This document shows positions 24,801-34,107 of a DNA stretch of 64,000 nucleotides, piece after piece (position 1 is the first letter of the stretch; the number at the start of each line of letters is the position of its first letter). The stretch is taken from contig CAVWRA010000006.1 in assembly GCA_963757265.1 (NCBI GenBank), forward strand, positions 1 through 64,000. Direction: 5' to 3'. This stretch comes from CAIVVT01 sp963757265 (GTDB lineage Bacteria > Acidobacteriota > Terriglobia > Bryobacterales > Bryobacteraceae). The translations under genes were made by a program, and so were the position numbers. Under the pieces are notes generated by a model that saw only the letters and a program-made list of their open reading frames with translations, ran no database searches and had not been told where the DNA came from.

Positions 24801-26225
24801 TCAACTGGCCTTCTTCGGCTCCGGCGCGGCCTGCGCCGAAGGGGCGCCGGCTGGAAGCGGGCGCTGGAACGGACGGGCCTCGACGGCCACGCCCTCGCGG
24901 ACCTTGTCGTTGGGATTCACGATCACCTGCATGCCGGCCTCGAGCCCGGACAAAACCTCCAGGTCCGTCCCGCTGTCGCGCCCGACCTGAATGGGAGTGA
25001 AATGCACCCTCCCGGCGCGGTCCACGACGGCCGCCATGGTGCCCTGGGCGCGCGCCACCAGGGCCTCGGAAGGCATCAGCAAGGGAGGGTTCTCGCGGGC
25101 CGCGCGCAGAGTCACGTTGGCGTACATGCCGGGCAGCAGATCACCGCGTGGATTGGGCACATGCACCTCGACCAGCATGGTGCGCGTGGCGGGGTCGAGC
25201 GAATCGGAAAAACGCACGATCTTCCCGCTGAACGTCCTGCCCGGGCGCTCGCTCAGGCCGATCTCGGTGGTCTGCCCGACGCGCACCTGGCTGGCGTTCA
25301 CCTGCGGAACATTGATGTACGTGCGCAGCACGCCGGTCTGGGCCACGCGAAACAGCATCGTATTGCCGGCCGTCACCAGCGTGCCCAGATCGACGTTGCG
25401 CAGGGTCACGACGCCCGCGAATGGGGCGCGCACTTTCAGGTAGCTGAACAGATCCTTCAAACGGGCGAGGTTGGCCTCGGCCGCCGAAACGTTGTTCTGT
25501 GCCGCGGCCACGGCCTTGCGGAGGGACTCCACCGCCGCATCGCTGGCCTGGTATTGCGCCTGGTAGGTGTCGTTCTCCTGACGCGAGACGATGCCGCGCT
25601 TCTGCAGATTGCCGTAGCGCAGCGCCGAAACGCGCGCCAGTTCACGATTCGCCAGCCCCTCGGCGAGGTTGGCGTTGGCCTGCTCCAGGGCGGACCGGGC
25701 CTGGTCCAGCGCGGCGGCGGCCTGTTTCACCTGTTGATCGAGTTCGGGGGCTTCGATCTCCGCCAGCAACTGGCCTGCGGCGACGCGGTCGCCGATGTTG
25801 ACCAGGCGCCGCTTGATATAGCCGTCGGCGCGCGCCAGCACCGGCGCTTCGGTGAGCGGCTGCATCGTGCCGGGCAGTGTAACCGAGGTCTCGCGCGGCG
25901 CCGGGATCACAACGGCCGCCGGTACGATGGGGCGGGCGGCGAGCGCCAGTGAGGTTTCGGCGGCCAGCACCTGGCGCTGCCGCAGCTTGGGCAGCAACCC
26001 CGCCGCGAAGCCCACGGCGACAATCAGGACCACCGCGATCAGCAGGCCGCGCAACAGCGAGGGGCGGGGACGGGGCGGCGCCAGGCGCGGCGTTTCGAGC
26101 CGCGCCGTTCCGTGATGCTGGTGCAAGGCCGCCAGTTCGCGTTCCAGCAATTCGACTTTCTGTCGCAGCAGTTCGTTGTCGTCAGACGACACTGCGGGGG
26201 GCGGACCAGGCGTTTCCGGTTTCAT
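24801..26225 (-). CDS. RND efflux periplasmic adaptor (HlyD/AcrA-type membrane-fusion protein)
   Basis: 474 aa. N-terminal cytoplasmic stretch with a short coiled coil (NELLRQKVELLERELAALHQ), one membrane anchor at about residues 55-80 (LLIAVVLIVAVGFAAGLLP), a lipoyl half-motif (LARADGYIKRRLVNIGDRVAAGQLLAEI), a long alpha-hairpin (residues 165-260), the second lipoyl half (LKVRAPFAGVVTLRNVDLGTL) and beta-barrel and membrane-proximal domains. The N-terminal coiled coil before the anchor is unusual; most adaptors start with the anchor or a lipobox. The start codon overlaps the RND stop (ATGA), so translation is coupled. Confidence 0.92.
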   Translation of the reverse strand: MKPETPGPPPAVSSDDNELLRQKVELLERELAALHQHHGTARLETPRLAPPRPRPSLLRGLLIAVVLIVAVGFAAGLLPKLRQRQVLAAETSLALAARPIVPAAVVIPAPRETSVTLPGTMQPLTEAPVLARADGYIKRRLVNIGDRVAAGQLLAEIEAPELDQQVKQAAAALDQARSALEQANANLAEGLANRELARVSALRYGNLQKRGIVSRQENDTYQAQYQASDAAVESLRKAVAAAQNNVSAAEANLARLKDLFSYLKVRAPFAGVVTLRNVDLGTLVTAGNTMLFRVAQTGVLRTYINVPQVNASQVRVGQTTEIGLSERPGRTFSGKIVRFSDSLDPATRTMLVEVHVPNPRGDLLPGMYANVTLRAARENPPLLMPSEALVARAQGTMAAVVDRAGRVHFTPIQVGRDSGTDLEVLSGLEAGMQVIVNPNDKVREGVAVEARPFQRPLPAGAPSAQAAPEPKKAS

Positions 26226-29200
26226 TCGCGTTCTTCCTTCAAAATCCGTTCCTCATGGTCAACCGGTGGCTTCGTTCGGAGCAGGCTGTAGACCAGCGGC
26301 ACCACGAACAGCGTCGAGACCGTGGCCACAAGCAGACCGCCGATCACGGCCCGGCCGAGCGGCGCGTTCTGTTCGCCGCCTTCCCCCAGCCCCAGCGCCA
26401 TCGGCAGCATGCCGAGGATCATCGCCGCCGCGGTCATGATCACGGGCCGGATGCGCACCGTGCCGGCCGAGAGCGCGGCGGCGCGGGCGTCCAGGCCCTC
26501 CGCGCGCTCGTCGTTGGCAAACACGACCATCAGGATACTGTTGGCCGTGGCCACGCCGATGCACATGATGGCGCCCATCAGCGACGGCACGCTGAGCGTG
26601 GTCTGGGTCATGAACAGCATCCACAGGATCCCGGCCATGGCCCCGGGAAGCGGCATCAGGATGATGAACGGGTCGAGCCACGACTGGAAGTTCACCACCA
26701 TCAGCAGGTACACCAGAATGACGGCCAGAATCAGACCCAGCGCGAGCCGTTCGAACGAGCTTTGCATCGTCTCCACCTGGCCCCGCACCACCATGGACGC
26801 GCCGGGCAGCAGCTTGGGCCGCAGACTGTCGACGATGGCGCGCACCTTGTCGCCGACCGTGCCCAGGTCGCTGCGGTCCACGTTGGTGTAGACGTCGAAT
26901 ACGGGCTGGACATTGTAGTGGCTGACGATCAGCGGGGCGACGGCGCGCGAGGTGGTGGCGACGTTGCTCAGCAATTGCGTCGCCGGAGGCTGGGCGCCGG
27001 GATTGCCGTAGCCGACGCTGGATTGCGCCGGCGCGGCGGCGAGCGAGGCATCCGTGGCCGTCGGGTTCATCCCCGCGGCGGTGGAGCTGCGGCTCTGCCC
27101 GCCCGCGTCGATGGGCGTGCGCATCAGCTTGTCCAGGCTGGGCATGGCATACTGCGGCGTCTGCACGCCGACGAGGTAATTGACGCCGTTGGCCCAGTTC
27201 AGGTAGTAATTCGGCGCCACCTGCGTGCTGCCGCTGAGCGAGATCAGCACGCTCGAGGTCACGTCCTGCTGCGTCATCCCGAACTGGGCGGCGCGGCTGC
27301 GGTCCACGTTCACGCGGATCTCGGGATAGTCGACGATCTGGTGAATGTGCACGTCGGCGGCGCCGGGAATGCGCTCGATGCGCTGCTCGACCTCCCGCGC
27401 CAGGGCGTAGTTGGCCGCGGCGTTGCGGCCAACGATCTGAACGTCGATCGGCGCCGGCAGCCCGAAGTTCAGAATCTGGTTGGTCATGTTGGCCGCTTCG
27501 AAGTAGAACGTCGCTTCGGGGAAGCGCGCATTCAGGCGCTTGCGCAGCAGGTCACGGTACTCGTCGCCGGAGCGGACATGATCGGGCTTCAGAGCGATGA
27601 GGATGTCCCCGTCGCCCGGGCCAATGTTGGGGTTGTCGCTGTAGGCCAGGTTCGAGCCGCTCGTCGGCAGCCCGATGTTGTCCAGAATCGTATCCAGGTC
27701 GCCGGGCGGGATCACGCCGCGGATCTCAGACTCGATGTCGCCGAACAGCACTTCGGTCTGCTCAATGCGCGTTCCAACCGGAGCGCGTGCATGCAGCCGC
27801 AACTGGCCGGCGTCGATCTCCGGGAAGAAGTCCCGGCCCACGAACCGCCCCAGGCCTAGCGAGAGCAGCGAGAATCCGAAGAAGCCGATCAGGATCAGAC
27901 GGCGATGGTCCAGCGACCAGTCGAGCATGCCGGTGTAGGAGGCGCGGAAACGCTCGAAGACGTGGTGAAACTTGAAGTGCACGCGCCAGAAGATGTCGTG
28001 CTGCTTGCCGTCGGCGCGCGCCTCGCCGTGCTCGCCATGCTGGTACATCGCGATTTCGCCGCGCAGCAGGTAGTAGACCAGCGTGGGCACGAGCGTGCGC
28101 GACAGCAGGTAGGAAGCCAGCATCGCGAAGACCACCGCCAAGGCCAGCGGCGTGAACAGGAAGCGCGCCGCGCCAGTCAGCAGCAACACCGGCACGAACA
28201 CGATGCAGATGGCGAGCGTGGAAACGAAGGCCGGCACGGCGATCTGCGACGCGCCGTCCAGCACGGCCCGCACCATGGGCTTGCGCATGGCCATATTGCG
28301 GTGCGTGTTCTCCAGTTCCACCGTCGCGTCGTCCACCAGGATGCCGACGGCCAACGCGAAGCCGCCCAAGGTCATCGTGTTGATCGTCTCGCCGAACAGG
28401 CTCAGGACCACCAGCGAGGTCAGAATCGACAGCGGAATGGAGATGCAGACGATCATCGTGCTGCGCCAGCTTCCCAGGAAAAGCAGGATCATCAGGCCGG
28501 TCAGCAGCGCCGCCATCCCGGCCTCTTTCACCACCCCGTTGATTGCGTTGCGCACGAAGATCGACTGGTCGAACAGCGGGCGTACCTTCAGCTCCGGCGG
28601 CAGGCCGGCGAGAATCTTCGGCAGCGCCACTTTCACCTTGTCGACGATGTCCAGCGTCGAGGCCTGCCCATTGCGTATCACCGTCAGCAGCGCACCCCGC
28701 GTGCCGTCCTGGCGCACGATGTTGGCTTGCACCGCGAAGCCGTCCCGCACCTGGGCCACATCGCCCAGATAGACGACGGCGCCGTTCACGGTCTTGACCG
28801 GCAGGCTGTTGAACTCGGCTACGGTGCGCGGGCTGCTGTTGACTTTGATCTGATACTCCTTCTCGCCGAACTTCGCCGTGCCCGCGGGCAGGATCAGGTT
28901 CTGCTGGTTCAGGGCGTTCGAAATATCAATGGCCGACAGGCCGCGCGCCGTCATCAGGTCGGGGTTGAGATCGACCATCACTTCCCGGTACTTGCCGCCG
29001 TAAGGCACCGGCACCGAGGCGCCCTGCACCGTGGCCAGTTGCGTGCGGATGAAGTTCAGGCCGATGTCCGCGATGGCCTGCTCGCTCAGCACCGGGCTGC
29101 TGAGGCCCAACTGCAGTACGGGCACCGCCGAGGCGTCGTACTTCAGCACGTTGGGCGGCATCGTCCCCGGCGGCAAGATGCGCAGCAGCGTCTGGCAGAT

Positions 29201-29533
29201 CGCGGTCACCTGCGCCACCGCCATGTCGATCTTGACGTTGGGCTGGAAATACAGGCGGATGATCGACACGCCGTTGTAGGATTGCGACTCGATGTGCTCG
29301 ATGTCGTTGACCGTCGTGGTCATGGCCCGCTCAGTGATGGTGATGATGCGCTTTTCCATCTCCTCCGGGGAGATGCCGGTGTAGCTCCACACCACGCTCA
29401 CCACCGGGATATCGATGTGCGGGAAGATGTCCACCGGCATGGTCACCATGGCCCCGATCCCCAGCAGGATCATGAGGCACGACATGACGATGAATGTGTA
29501 GGGACGCCGTAGCGCCAGCCGGACAATCCACAT
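26222..29533 (-). CDS. RND-family efflux pump permease (AcrB/HAE-1-like)
   Basis: 1103 aa, twelve membrane helices with two large periplasmic loops. Starts MWIVRLALRRPYTFIVMSCL; porter-domain start ISPEEMEKRIITITERAM; the proton-relay helix 4 has GILVDDATVELENTHR with the two conserved Asp. The second half has the repeat FVGRDFFPEIDAGQLRLHARAP and SVPSLMGAIMCIGVATANSI. A Ser/Ala/Gly-rich insertion sits at about residues 800-860. Driven by the proton gradient; cargo unknown. It is directly downstream, on the same strand, of the kinase/regulator pair (285-bp gap with hairpins such as TAGCCC-TTTC-GGGCTA), which suggests that this two-component system controls it. Confidence 0.93.
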   Translation of the reverse strand: MWIVRLALRRPYTFIVMSCLMILLGIGAMVTMPVDIFPHIDIPVVSVVWSYTGISPEEMEKRIITITERAMTTTVNDIEHIESQSYNGVSIIRLYFQPNVKIDMAVAQVTAICQTLLRILPPGTMPPNVLKYDASAVPVLQLGLSSPVLSEQAIADIGLNFIRTQLATVQGASVPVPYGGKYREVMVDLNPDLMTARGLSAIDISNALNQQNLILPAGTAKFGEKEYQIKVNSSPRTVAEFNSLPVKTVNGAVVYLGDVAQVRDGFAVQANIVRQDGTRGALLTVIRNGQASTLDIVDKVKVALPKILAGLPPELKVRPLFDQSIFVRNAINGVVKEAGMAALLTGLMILLFLGSWRSTMIVCISIPLSILTSLVVLSLFGETINTMTLGGFALAVGILVDDATVELENTHRNMAMRKPMVRAVLDGASQIAVPAFVSTLAICIVFVPVLLLTGAARFLFTPLALAVVFAMLASYLLSRTLVPTLVYYLLRGEIAMYQHGEHGEARADGKQHDIFWRVHFKFHHVFERFRASYTGMLDWSLDHRRLILIGFFGFSLLSLGLGRFVGRDFFPEIDAGQLRLHARAPVGTRIEQTEVLFGDIESEIRGVIPPGDLDTILDNIGLPTSGSNLAYSDNPNIGPGDGDILIALKPDHVRSGDEYRDLLRKRLNARFPEATFYFEAANMTNQILNFGLPAPIDVQIVGRNAAANYALAREVEQRIERIPGAADVHIHQIVDYPEIRVNVDRSRAAQFGMTQQDVTSSVLISLSGSTQVAPNYYLNWANGVNYLVGVQTPQYAMPSLDKLMRTPIDAGGQSRSSTAAGMNPTATDASLAAAPAQSSVGYGNPGAQPPATQLLSNVATTSRAVAPLIVSHYNVQPVFDVYTNVDRSDLGTVGDKVRAIVDSLRPKLLPGASMVVRGQVETMQSSFERLALGLILAVILVYLLMVVNFQSWLDPFIILMPLPGAMAGILWMLFMTQTTLSVPSLMGAIMCIGVATANSILMVVFANDERAEGLDARAAALSAGTVRIRPVIMTAAAMILGMLPMALGLGEGGEQNAPLGRAVIGGLLVATVSTLFVVPLVYSLLRTKPPVDHEERILKEERE

Positions 29534-29818
29534 AGTTGCTGTTCCTGCGAGCTCGCGCCCGGATGCGGGCGGATTCCAAGTCCTTCCGGGGCAAAGCCCC
29601 CCTTATTTAATCGAATGACACTTACGCGGCCAAGCGATATAGCCCTTTCGGGCTACCCGGGCTCGCGGCGCATCCGGCAGCGGCCCGGGACGGTCCGTTC
29701 AGCGCTGCCCGGCAACCGCTTACGAACCTTGCCCGCAGGTTGCTGAACGGCGGCTAAAGGGGAGGGTTGGCGCAAGCAACTCCGGCCTGCCAACCCGTGT
29801 CGTCGCACGACACGCCGC

Positions 29819-30451
29819 TTACGGCAAATGCACGATTCCGCGTTGGATCGCGGCCGTTGCGGCCTGCGTGCGATCATCCACCTCCAGCTTATCCAGAATG
29901 CTCTTCACGTGGTTCTTCACCGTGTGTTCGGCGATGTTCAGGACATAGGCGATCTGTTTGTTCGCCAGCCCCTTGACGATCAGTTCGAGCACTTCCACTT
30001 CGCGCGCGCTCAGGATCGGTCCGGGCGTCTGCCCGCCCAGTGCCGCCGACAGCGCTTCGGGGAGGTAGCGCTCGCCTTGCGCGACCGCGCGCACGGCCAC
30101 CAGCAGCTCGTCGTGCAGCACGTCCTTGGTCAGGTAAGAGGCCGCGCCCGCCTGCAGCGCCCGCCGGATGTCCTCATCGCCGCTGTAAGTGCTGATGCAG
30201 ATCAACCGGGCTTGGGGAAATTCCGCCCGGATCGCGGTTAGGGCGGCGATGCCGTCCAGCACCGGCATGCGCACATCGAGCAGCGCCACATCGGGCCGCA
30301 GGCTGCGGTACAGCGCCACCGCCTGCTGGCCGTTGGCCGCCTCGGCGACCACCGTCATGTCGGGCTGGGCGTTGAGGATCGTGGCAATGCCCACGCGGGC
30401 GATCAGATGATCCTCGGCCACCAGGATGCGCAACCGTTTCTCGTCCTTCAC
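29819..30451 (-). CDS. NarL/LuxR-type response regulator
   Basis: 210 aa. Receiver domain residues 8-125 with acidic pocket AEDH, phospho-acceptor Asp59 in ALLDVRMP and Lys109 in SYLTKD. A linker leads to the LuxR-type helix-turn-helix (LSAREVEVLELIVKGLANKQ, then TVKNHVKSILDKLEVDDRTQ). The GTG start overlaps the stop of the sensor kinase (GTGA, 4 bp), so the pair is translationally coupled. It most likely activates or represses the downstream RND-adaptor-TolC operon; the 285-bp gap between them is the place to look for its binding site. Confidence 0.94.
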   Translation of the reverse strand: MKDEKRLRILVAEDHLIARVGIATILNAQPDMTVVAEAANGQQAVALYRSLRPDVALLDVRMPVLDGIAALTAIRAEFPQARLICISTYSGDEDIRRALQAGAASYLTKDVLHDELLVAVRAVAQGERYLPEALSAALGGQTPGPILSAREVEVLELIVKGLANKQIAYVLNIAEHTVKNHVKSILDKLEVDDRTQAATAAIQRGIVHLP

Positions 30452-33400
30452 GCTTCCCTCACCTCCGCCCCAGAACGCGCTTTCCCGGCGCCTGGCGCGG
30501 TCTCCGGAATCGATACGCGCACTTCCACCAGCGTCCCCGCGCCGGGACGGCTCTCCAGGCGGAACACTCCGCCGATGCGCTCGGCCCGCTCCTGCATGCC
30601 CAGAATCCCGAAATGCCCCGCCGCCGGGTCGAACGTATGCTGGGGGTCGAATCCCTGCCCTTCGTCGCGCACGCTCAGCGTCACCTGGTCCGTGCCATAG
30701 ACCAGCCGCACCCAGGCGTTACGGCCTTTGGAGTGATGGGCGGCGTTGTGCAGCGCCTCCTGCGCGATGCGCAGCAGATGGGACTCCACTTCTTCCGGCA
30801 GCGGCGCCGGCGTGCCCTGTACCTCGACCCGCGCGTTGAGAGCCGAACCCCGCACCCACAGCGGCGCGGCCGAGGCCAGCGCCTCGTCCAGCGACTGGCC
30901 CTGCAGTACCGCGGCGCGCAGGTCCATCACCGACCGGCGCGCTTCCGTCAGGCTATGCCGGACCATCTTCCGCGCCAGGTCCAGCTCGCGCTGGGCCTCG
31001 GCCGCATTCCCGCTCAGCCGCAGGGCCACCGCGTCGAGCAGCGCCGAGAGCCCGACAAAGTCCTGCGCGAGCGTGTCGTGCAATTCGCGCGCCATGCGGG
31101 CGCGTTCATCCAGCACCAGCCGGAAGCGCGCGCGCAGCGTCCTCAGCCGCAACTGCCAGGCGCCCCACACCAGCCCCAGCAGCGCCAGCGCGCAAGCCGC
31201 GGCGAACCACGCCGTCTGGTAAAAATGCGGCAGAATCGTGAACTCGAAGACTCTCTCGGCCACCGGGCCGCCAGCCTCGGCCTGCAGGTGAAAACGGTAA
31301 TGTCCCGGTCCGAGGTTGCTGTAGCCTGCCGTCCGCCGGGCGCCGGCGTTGACCCAGTCGCGGTCAACGCGGTCCAGCCGGAATCGATACCGCACCGCCT
31401 CCGGCGCGCGCAGGTAGATGCCAGCGAACCGGAAAATCAGTCGTCCGTCGCCCGGCCCGAACCGCACGTCATTGGAAGATGCCAACTGGGGCGGCACCGG
31501 CCGGCCGTCGAACTCCACCGGAGAGACCTGCAGCAGCGGCGCGTGCCGCGGCGGTGCGGGCGCGGCCGGATTCAGCAGTGCCAGGCCCTGCGCGGTGGGG
31601 AACCACAACCAGCCGTCGGAAGTCACGGCGCCGCCGCCGCCGGACGGATAGGAGGGGGCGCATTGGGCGCTGCGCAGGCCATCGGAGACGCCGAAGAACT
31701 CCGCCTGCACGCGCTTCGACCGGCCCGCGGCGAAGGCGTCGAGGCTGTTTCGGGTCACCTTGCAGATGCCGCGCGTCGTGCTGAGCCACAGATCGCCCGC
31801 ACGGTCCTCCAGGATGCCGGCGATATTGTCGCTGAGCAGTCCTTCGGGGATGCTGCAGCGGTGGAACCGGCCGTGGCGGAGCCACACCAGTCCCGCGCCG
31901 GTCGTGCCGATCCACAACGTGCCGTCGCGGCCGGCGCGAACGATGCGCAGCGGTTCCGCGGGCAGGCCGTCGGCGGAACTGTAGTGCTGCGTGTGGCCGT
32001 CGCGGATCTGCCACAGCCCCGAGCCCGTGCTGGCCGCCCACAGCGTCCCGTCGGGCATTTCGGTAAGCGAGATGACATAGTCGTTGAGCGACGCGCCTCC
32101 GCCGGCCATCCGCGTGCCGCGATCTCCTTCCATCCGGATGAGACCGCCGGGGGCGGCGGCCCACAACCGGCCGGCGCGGTCCTCCAGCGTGTCCACCACC
32201 AGCAGCCGGCGCAGCGGGTCGGGCACGTTCAGGGGACGGAAGCGGCCGTCCTTCCACTCCACCGCTCCTTCCCGCGTGCTGATCAGCAGCGCGCCGGCGG
32301 CCCCGTCCCGGATGCTGAAAATCTCGTTGCTCGGTAGTCCGTTCTGCGCCGTGTACCGCAGATTTGGAGCCGGCCGGAAGCGGTACAGGCCGCGGTCGTG
32401 GAAGCCGATCCAGACGGCGCCGGCCCGGTCCTGGTGCACCACCGTGGGTTTGTCGCCGGGCAGCCCCTCGAGTCTGGAATAGAGCAGGAACCGGCCGTCA
32501 CGGAAACAGTCCAGGCCGCTGTTGGTGCCCACCCACAGGTTGCCCTCGCGATCCTCGAACAGGCTGCGGACCCACTCCTGTTCAGCGCTCTCCTCCGTCC
32601 TGGCAGCCTGGAAACGGCCGTTTTCAAAGCGCGCCAGGCCGCCGTTGGTCCCGGCCCACAGCACGCCGTCCCGGTCGCGCAAGAGGACGCGCACGAAGTC
32701 GTTGGGCAGACCATCCTGCGTGGTATAGCGCCGCACTTCGCTCCGCGCGGGGCCGGCCCGGAGCAGGCCGTTCGTCAGGGCCGCCCACAGCGTCCCGTCG
32801 AGATCGATCCGCAGCGCCACCGGCACGCCGCCGCGCAACTGCTCCGCCGGCACCACCATGCGGCTGCGCCCTCCCACGAGCCGGAAGATGCCGTGGAAAC
32901 CGGCCAACCACAGCGCGCCGTCGGGCGCGAACTGCACCACCCGCGCATCGCGCCGCGCCGAAGCCGGCTCGAACTCCGCCGCGCGGGCCCGCCCCACCGC
33001 AACCTCGTAAACCGTGTCGCCGGCCACGACCCAGACTCGGGGGTCCGCGGCCCCCGTTCCAGCGGCGATGGAGAGAATCGAGGGATCCGCCAGGCCTTCC
33101 GCGCGCCCCAGCGTGTGCCACGCGCCATCCTTGTAAGACACGAGGCCGCCGGGCGTGCCGGCCCACAGGGTTCCGTCGCGGCCCACGGCCAGCGCGGTCA
33201 CCGAGTCATTGGGCAGCGCGCCGCTGCGCCGGTTGAAGGCGGTGAAATCGTAGCCGTCGAAGCGCGCCAGGCCTTCCTCGGTTCCGACCCACAGGTAGCC
33301 GTCGGGGGTCTGCGCGATGGCCCGGACGGTGTCCTGCGGCAGGCCGTCCTCCTGCGTCCAGACGCGGTGGATGTACTGGGTGATGCGGCGCGCCGGATCC

Positions 33401-33480
33401 AGCGCGCGTCCGGCCGGCGCCAGGGCCAGCGCCAGCGCGACGACGGCCCGTAGTCCCCGCAGCGCAGGACGCATCCTCAT
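30448..33480 (-). CDS. Hybrid-type periplasmic beta-propeller sensor histidine kinase (HisKA_3)
   Basis: 1010 aa. Signal peptide at residues 1-26. Residues about 35-640 hold many two-component-regulator propeller repeats (for example IAQTPDGYLWVGTEEGLARF and VLLRDRDGVLWAGTNGGLAR), which fold into two seven-bladed propellers outside the membrane. A Y_Y_Y immunoglobulin-like domain (about 660-745) and one membrane helix (about 748-770, TAWFAAACALALLGLVWGAW) follow. The cytoplasmic HisKA_3 domain has ARELHDTLAQ with the phospho-acceptor His801, and the ATPase domain has EALHNAAHHSKG, VRDEGQGFD and GHFGILGMQERAERIGG. No receiver domain is fused. The ligand is unknown; homologues in Bacteroides sense oligosaccharides. 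Confidence 0.94.
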   Translation of the reverse strand: MRMRPALRGLRAVVALALALAPAGRALDPARRITQYIHRVWTQEDGLPQDTVRAIAQTPDGYLWVGTEEGLARFDGYDFTAFNRRSGALPNDSVTALAVGRDGTLWAGTPGGLVSYKDGAWHTLGRAEGLADPSILSIAAGTGAADPRVWVVAGDTVYEVAVGRARAAEFEPASARRDARVVQFAPDGALWLAGFHGIFRLVGGRSRMVVPAEQLRGGVPVALRIDLDGTLWAALTNGLLRAGPARSEVRRYTTQDGLPNDFVRVLLRDRDGVLWAGTNGGLARFENGRFQAARTEESAEQEWVRSLFEDREGNLWVGTNSGLDCFRDGRFLLYSRLEGLPGDKPTVVHQDRAGAVWIGFHDRGLYRFRPAPNLRYTAQNGLPSNEIFSIRDGAAGALLISTREGAVEWKDGRFRPLNVPDPLRRLLVVDTLEDRAGRLWAAAPGGLIRMEGDRGTRMAGGGASLNDYVISLTEMPDGTLWAASTGSGLWQIRDGHTQHYSSADGLPAEPLRIVRAGRDGTLWIGTTGAGLVWLRHGRFHRCSIPEGLLSDNIAGILEDRAGDLWLSTTRGICKVTRNSLDAFAAGRSKRVQAEFFGVSDGLRSAQCAPSYPSGGGGAVTSDGWLWFPTAQGLALLNPAAPAPPRHAPLLQVSPVEFDGRPVPPQLASSNDVRFGPGDGRLIFRFAGIYLRAPEAVRYRFRLDRVDRDWVNAGARRTAGYSNLGPGHYRFHLQAEAGGPVAERVFEFTILPHFYQTAWFAAACALALLGLVWGAWQLRLRTLRARFRLVLDERARMARELHDTLAQDFVGLSALLDAVALRLSGNAAEAQRELDLARKMVRHSLTEARRSVMDLRAAVLQGQSLDEALASAAPLWVRGSALNARVEVQGTPAPLPEEVESHLLRIAQEALHNAAHHSKGRNAWVRLVYGTDQVTLSVRDEGQGFDPQHTFDPAAGHFGILGMQERAERIGGVFRLESRPGAGTLVEVRVSIPETAPGAGKARSGAEVREA

Positions 33481-33537
33481 TGCAGTCTATCCGTGCCACG
33501 ACCGGAGGGCCACACTCCCGTCGCGCGACGCGCGCGC

Positions 33538-33993
33538 TCAGCGGCCAGGCGGGGCCGTGAGGCGGAACTCGATCTTGTAGCCGAAGCGGATCGAGTTGTC
33601 CAGGTAGCGGATCCACGAAGGCCGGAACTCGTACAGCCGGCTGCGCGCCTGAACCGCGTGAAATTCCACTCCTAAACGGAAGCGGGCGTTGTAAGCCTCG
33701 GCGATCGAATTGCGCCGCGCCGGATCGATCACCACGGATGCCGTGCCGCGCATCTGCACGCCGCGGATTTCGCTCCATTGCTTCGTCGGCACATAGACAG
33801 TCACGGCGGCGGCGGGATTCAGCTGCAGGTTGCGGCTGTGCCGGCTGCGGGCGGAGGAAAACCAATACAGTCGCAGGGCGTCGGCGCAGTAGAAGACCGG
33901 CGCGATGTGCGGCGTGCCATCCGCGGCGGTTGTGGCCAAAGCCAGGGTGCTCTGAGACTGCAAGAGCCGAGCCACGAGTTCCCGATGCTGCAT
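33538..33993 (-). CDS. Pyridoxamine 5'-phosphate oxidase-like flavin-binding protein
   Basis: 151 aa. Split-barrel FMN-binding fold: STLALATTAADGTPHIAPVFY, then LYWFSSARSRHSRNLQLNPAAAVTVY and VQMRGTASVVIDPARR, the pattern of general PPOX-family proteins (F420- or FMN-dependent) that are distinct from true PdxH. The real cofactor and substrate are unknown. The ATG at 33993 is preceded by GGAGG with 6 bases spacing; a GTG two codons upstream is less favoured. It lies upstream of, and on the same strand as, the sensor kinase gene, 57 bp away, and may share its transcript. Confidence 0.78.
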   Translation of the reverse strand: MQHRELVARLLQSQSTLALATTAADGTPHIAPVFYCADALRLYWFSSARSRHSRNLQLNPAAAVTVYVPTKQWSEIRGVQMRGTASVVIDPARRNSIAEAYNARFRLGVEFHAVQARSRLYEFRPSWIRYLDNSIRFGYKIEFRLTAPPGR

Positions 33994-34107
33994 TGCCACC
34001 CTCCCCCGGCGCCGGCGCCGGTGTCCATTTCAGACTGTACTCGAAGCCGCGGCGCGCGGGGGCGGTTCAACGGACACCCCACTGCCAGCGGGGCGGTTGT
34101 GCGTTCA

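Noticed and set aside
29580..29680. Hairpins (GGGGCAAAGCCCC and TAGCCC-TTTC-GGGCTA) upstream of the RND gene as terminators
   Set aside because: Neither is followed by a T-run on the minus strand; kept only as a note in the RND entry.
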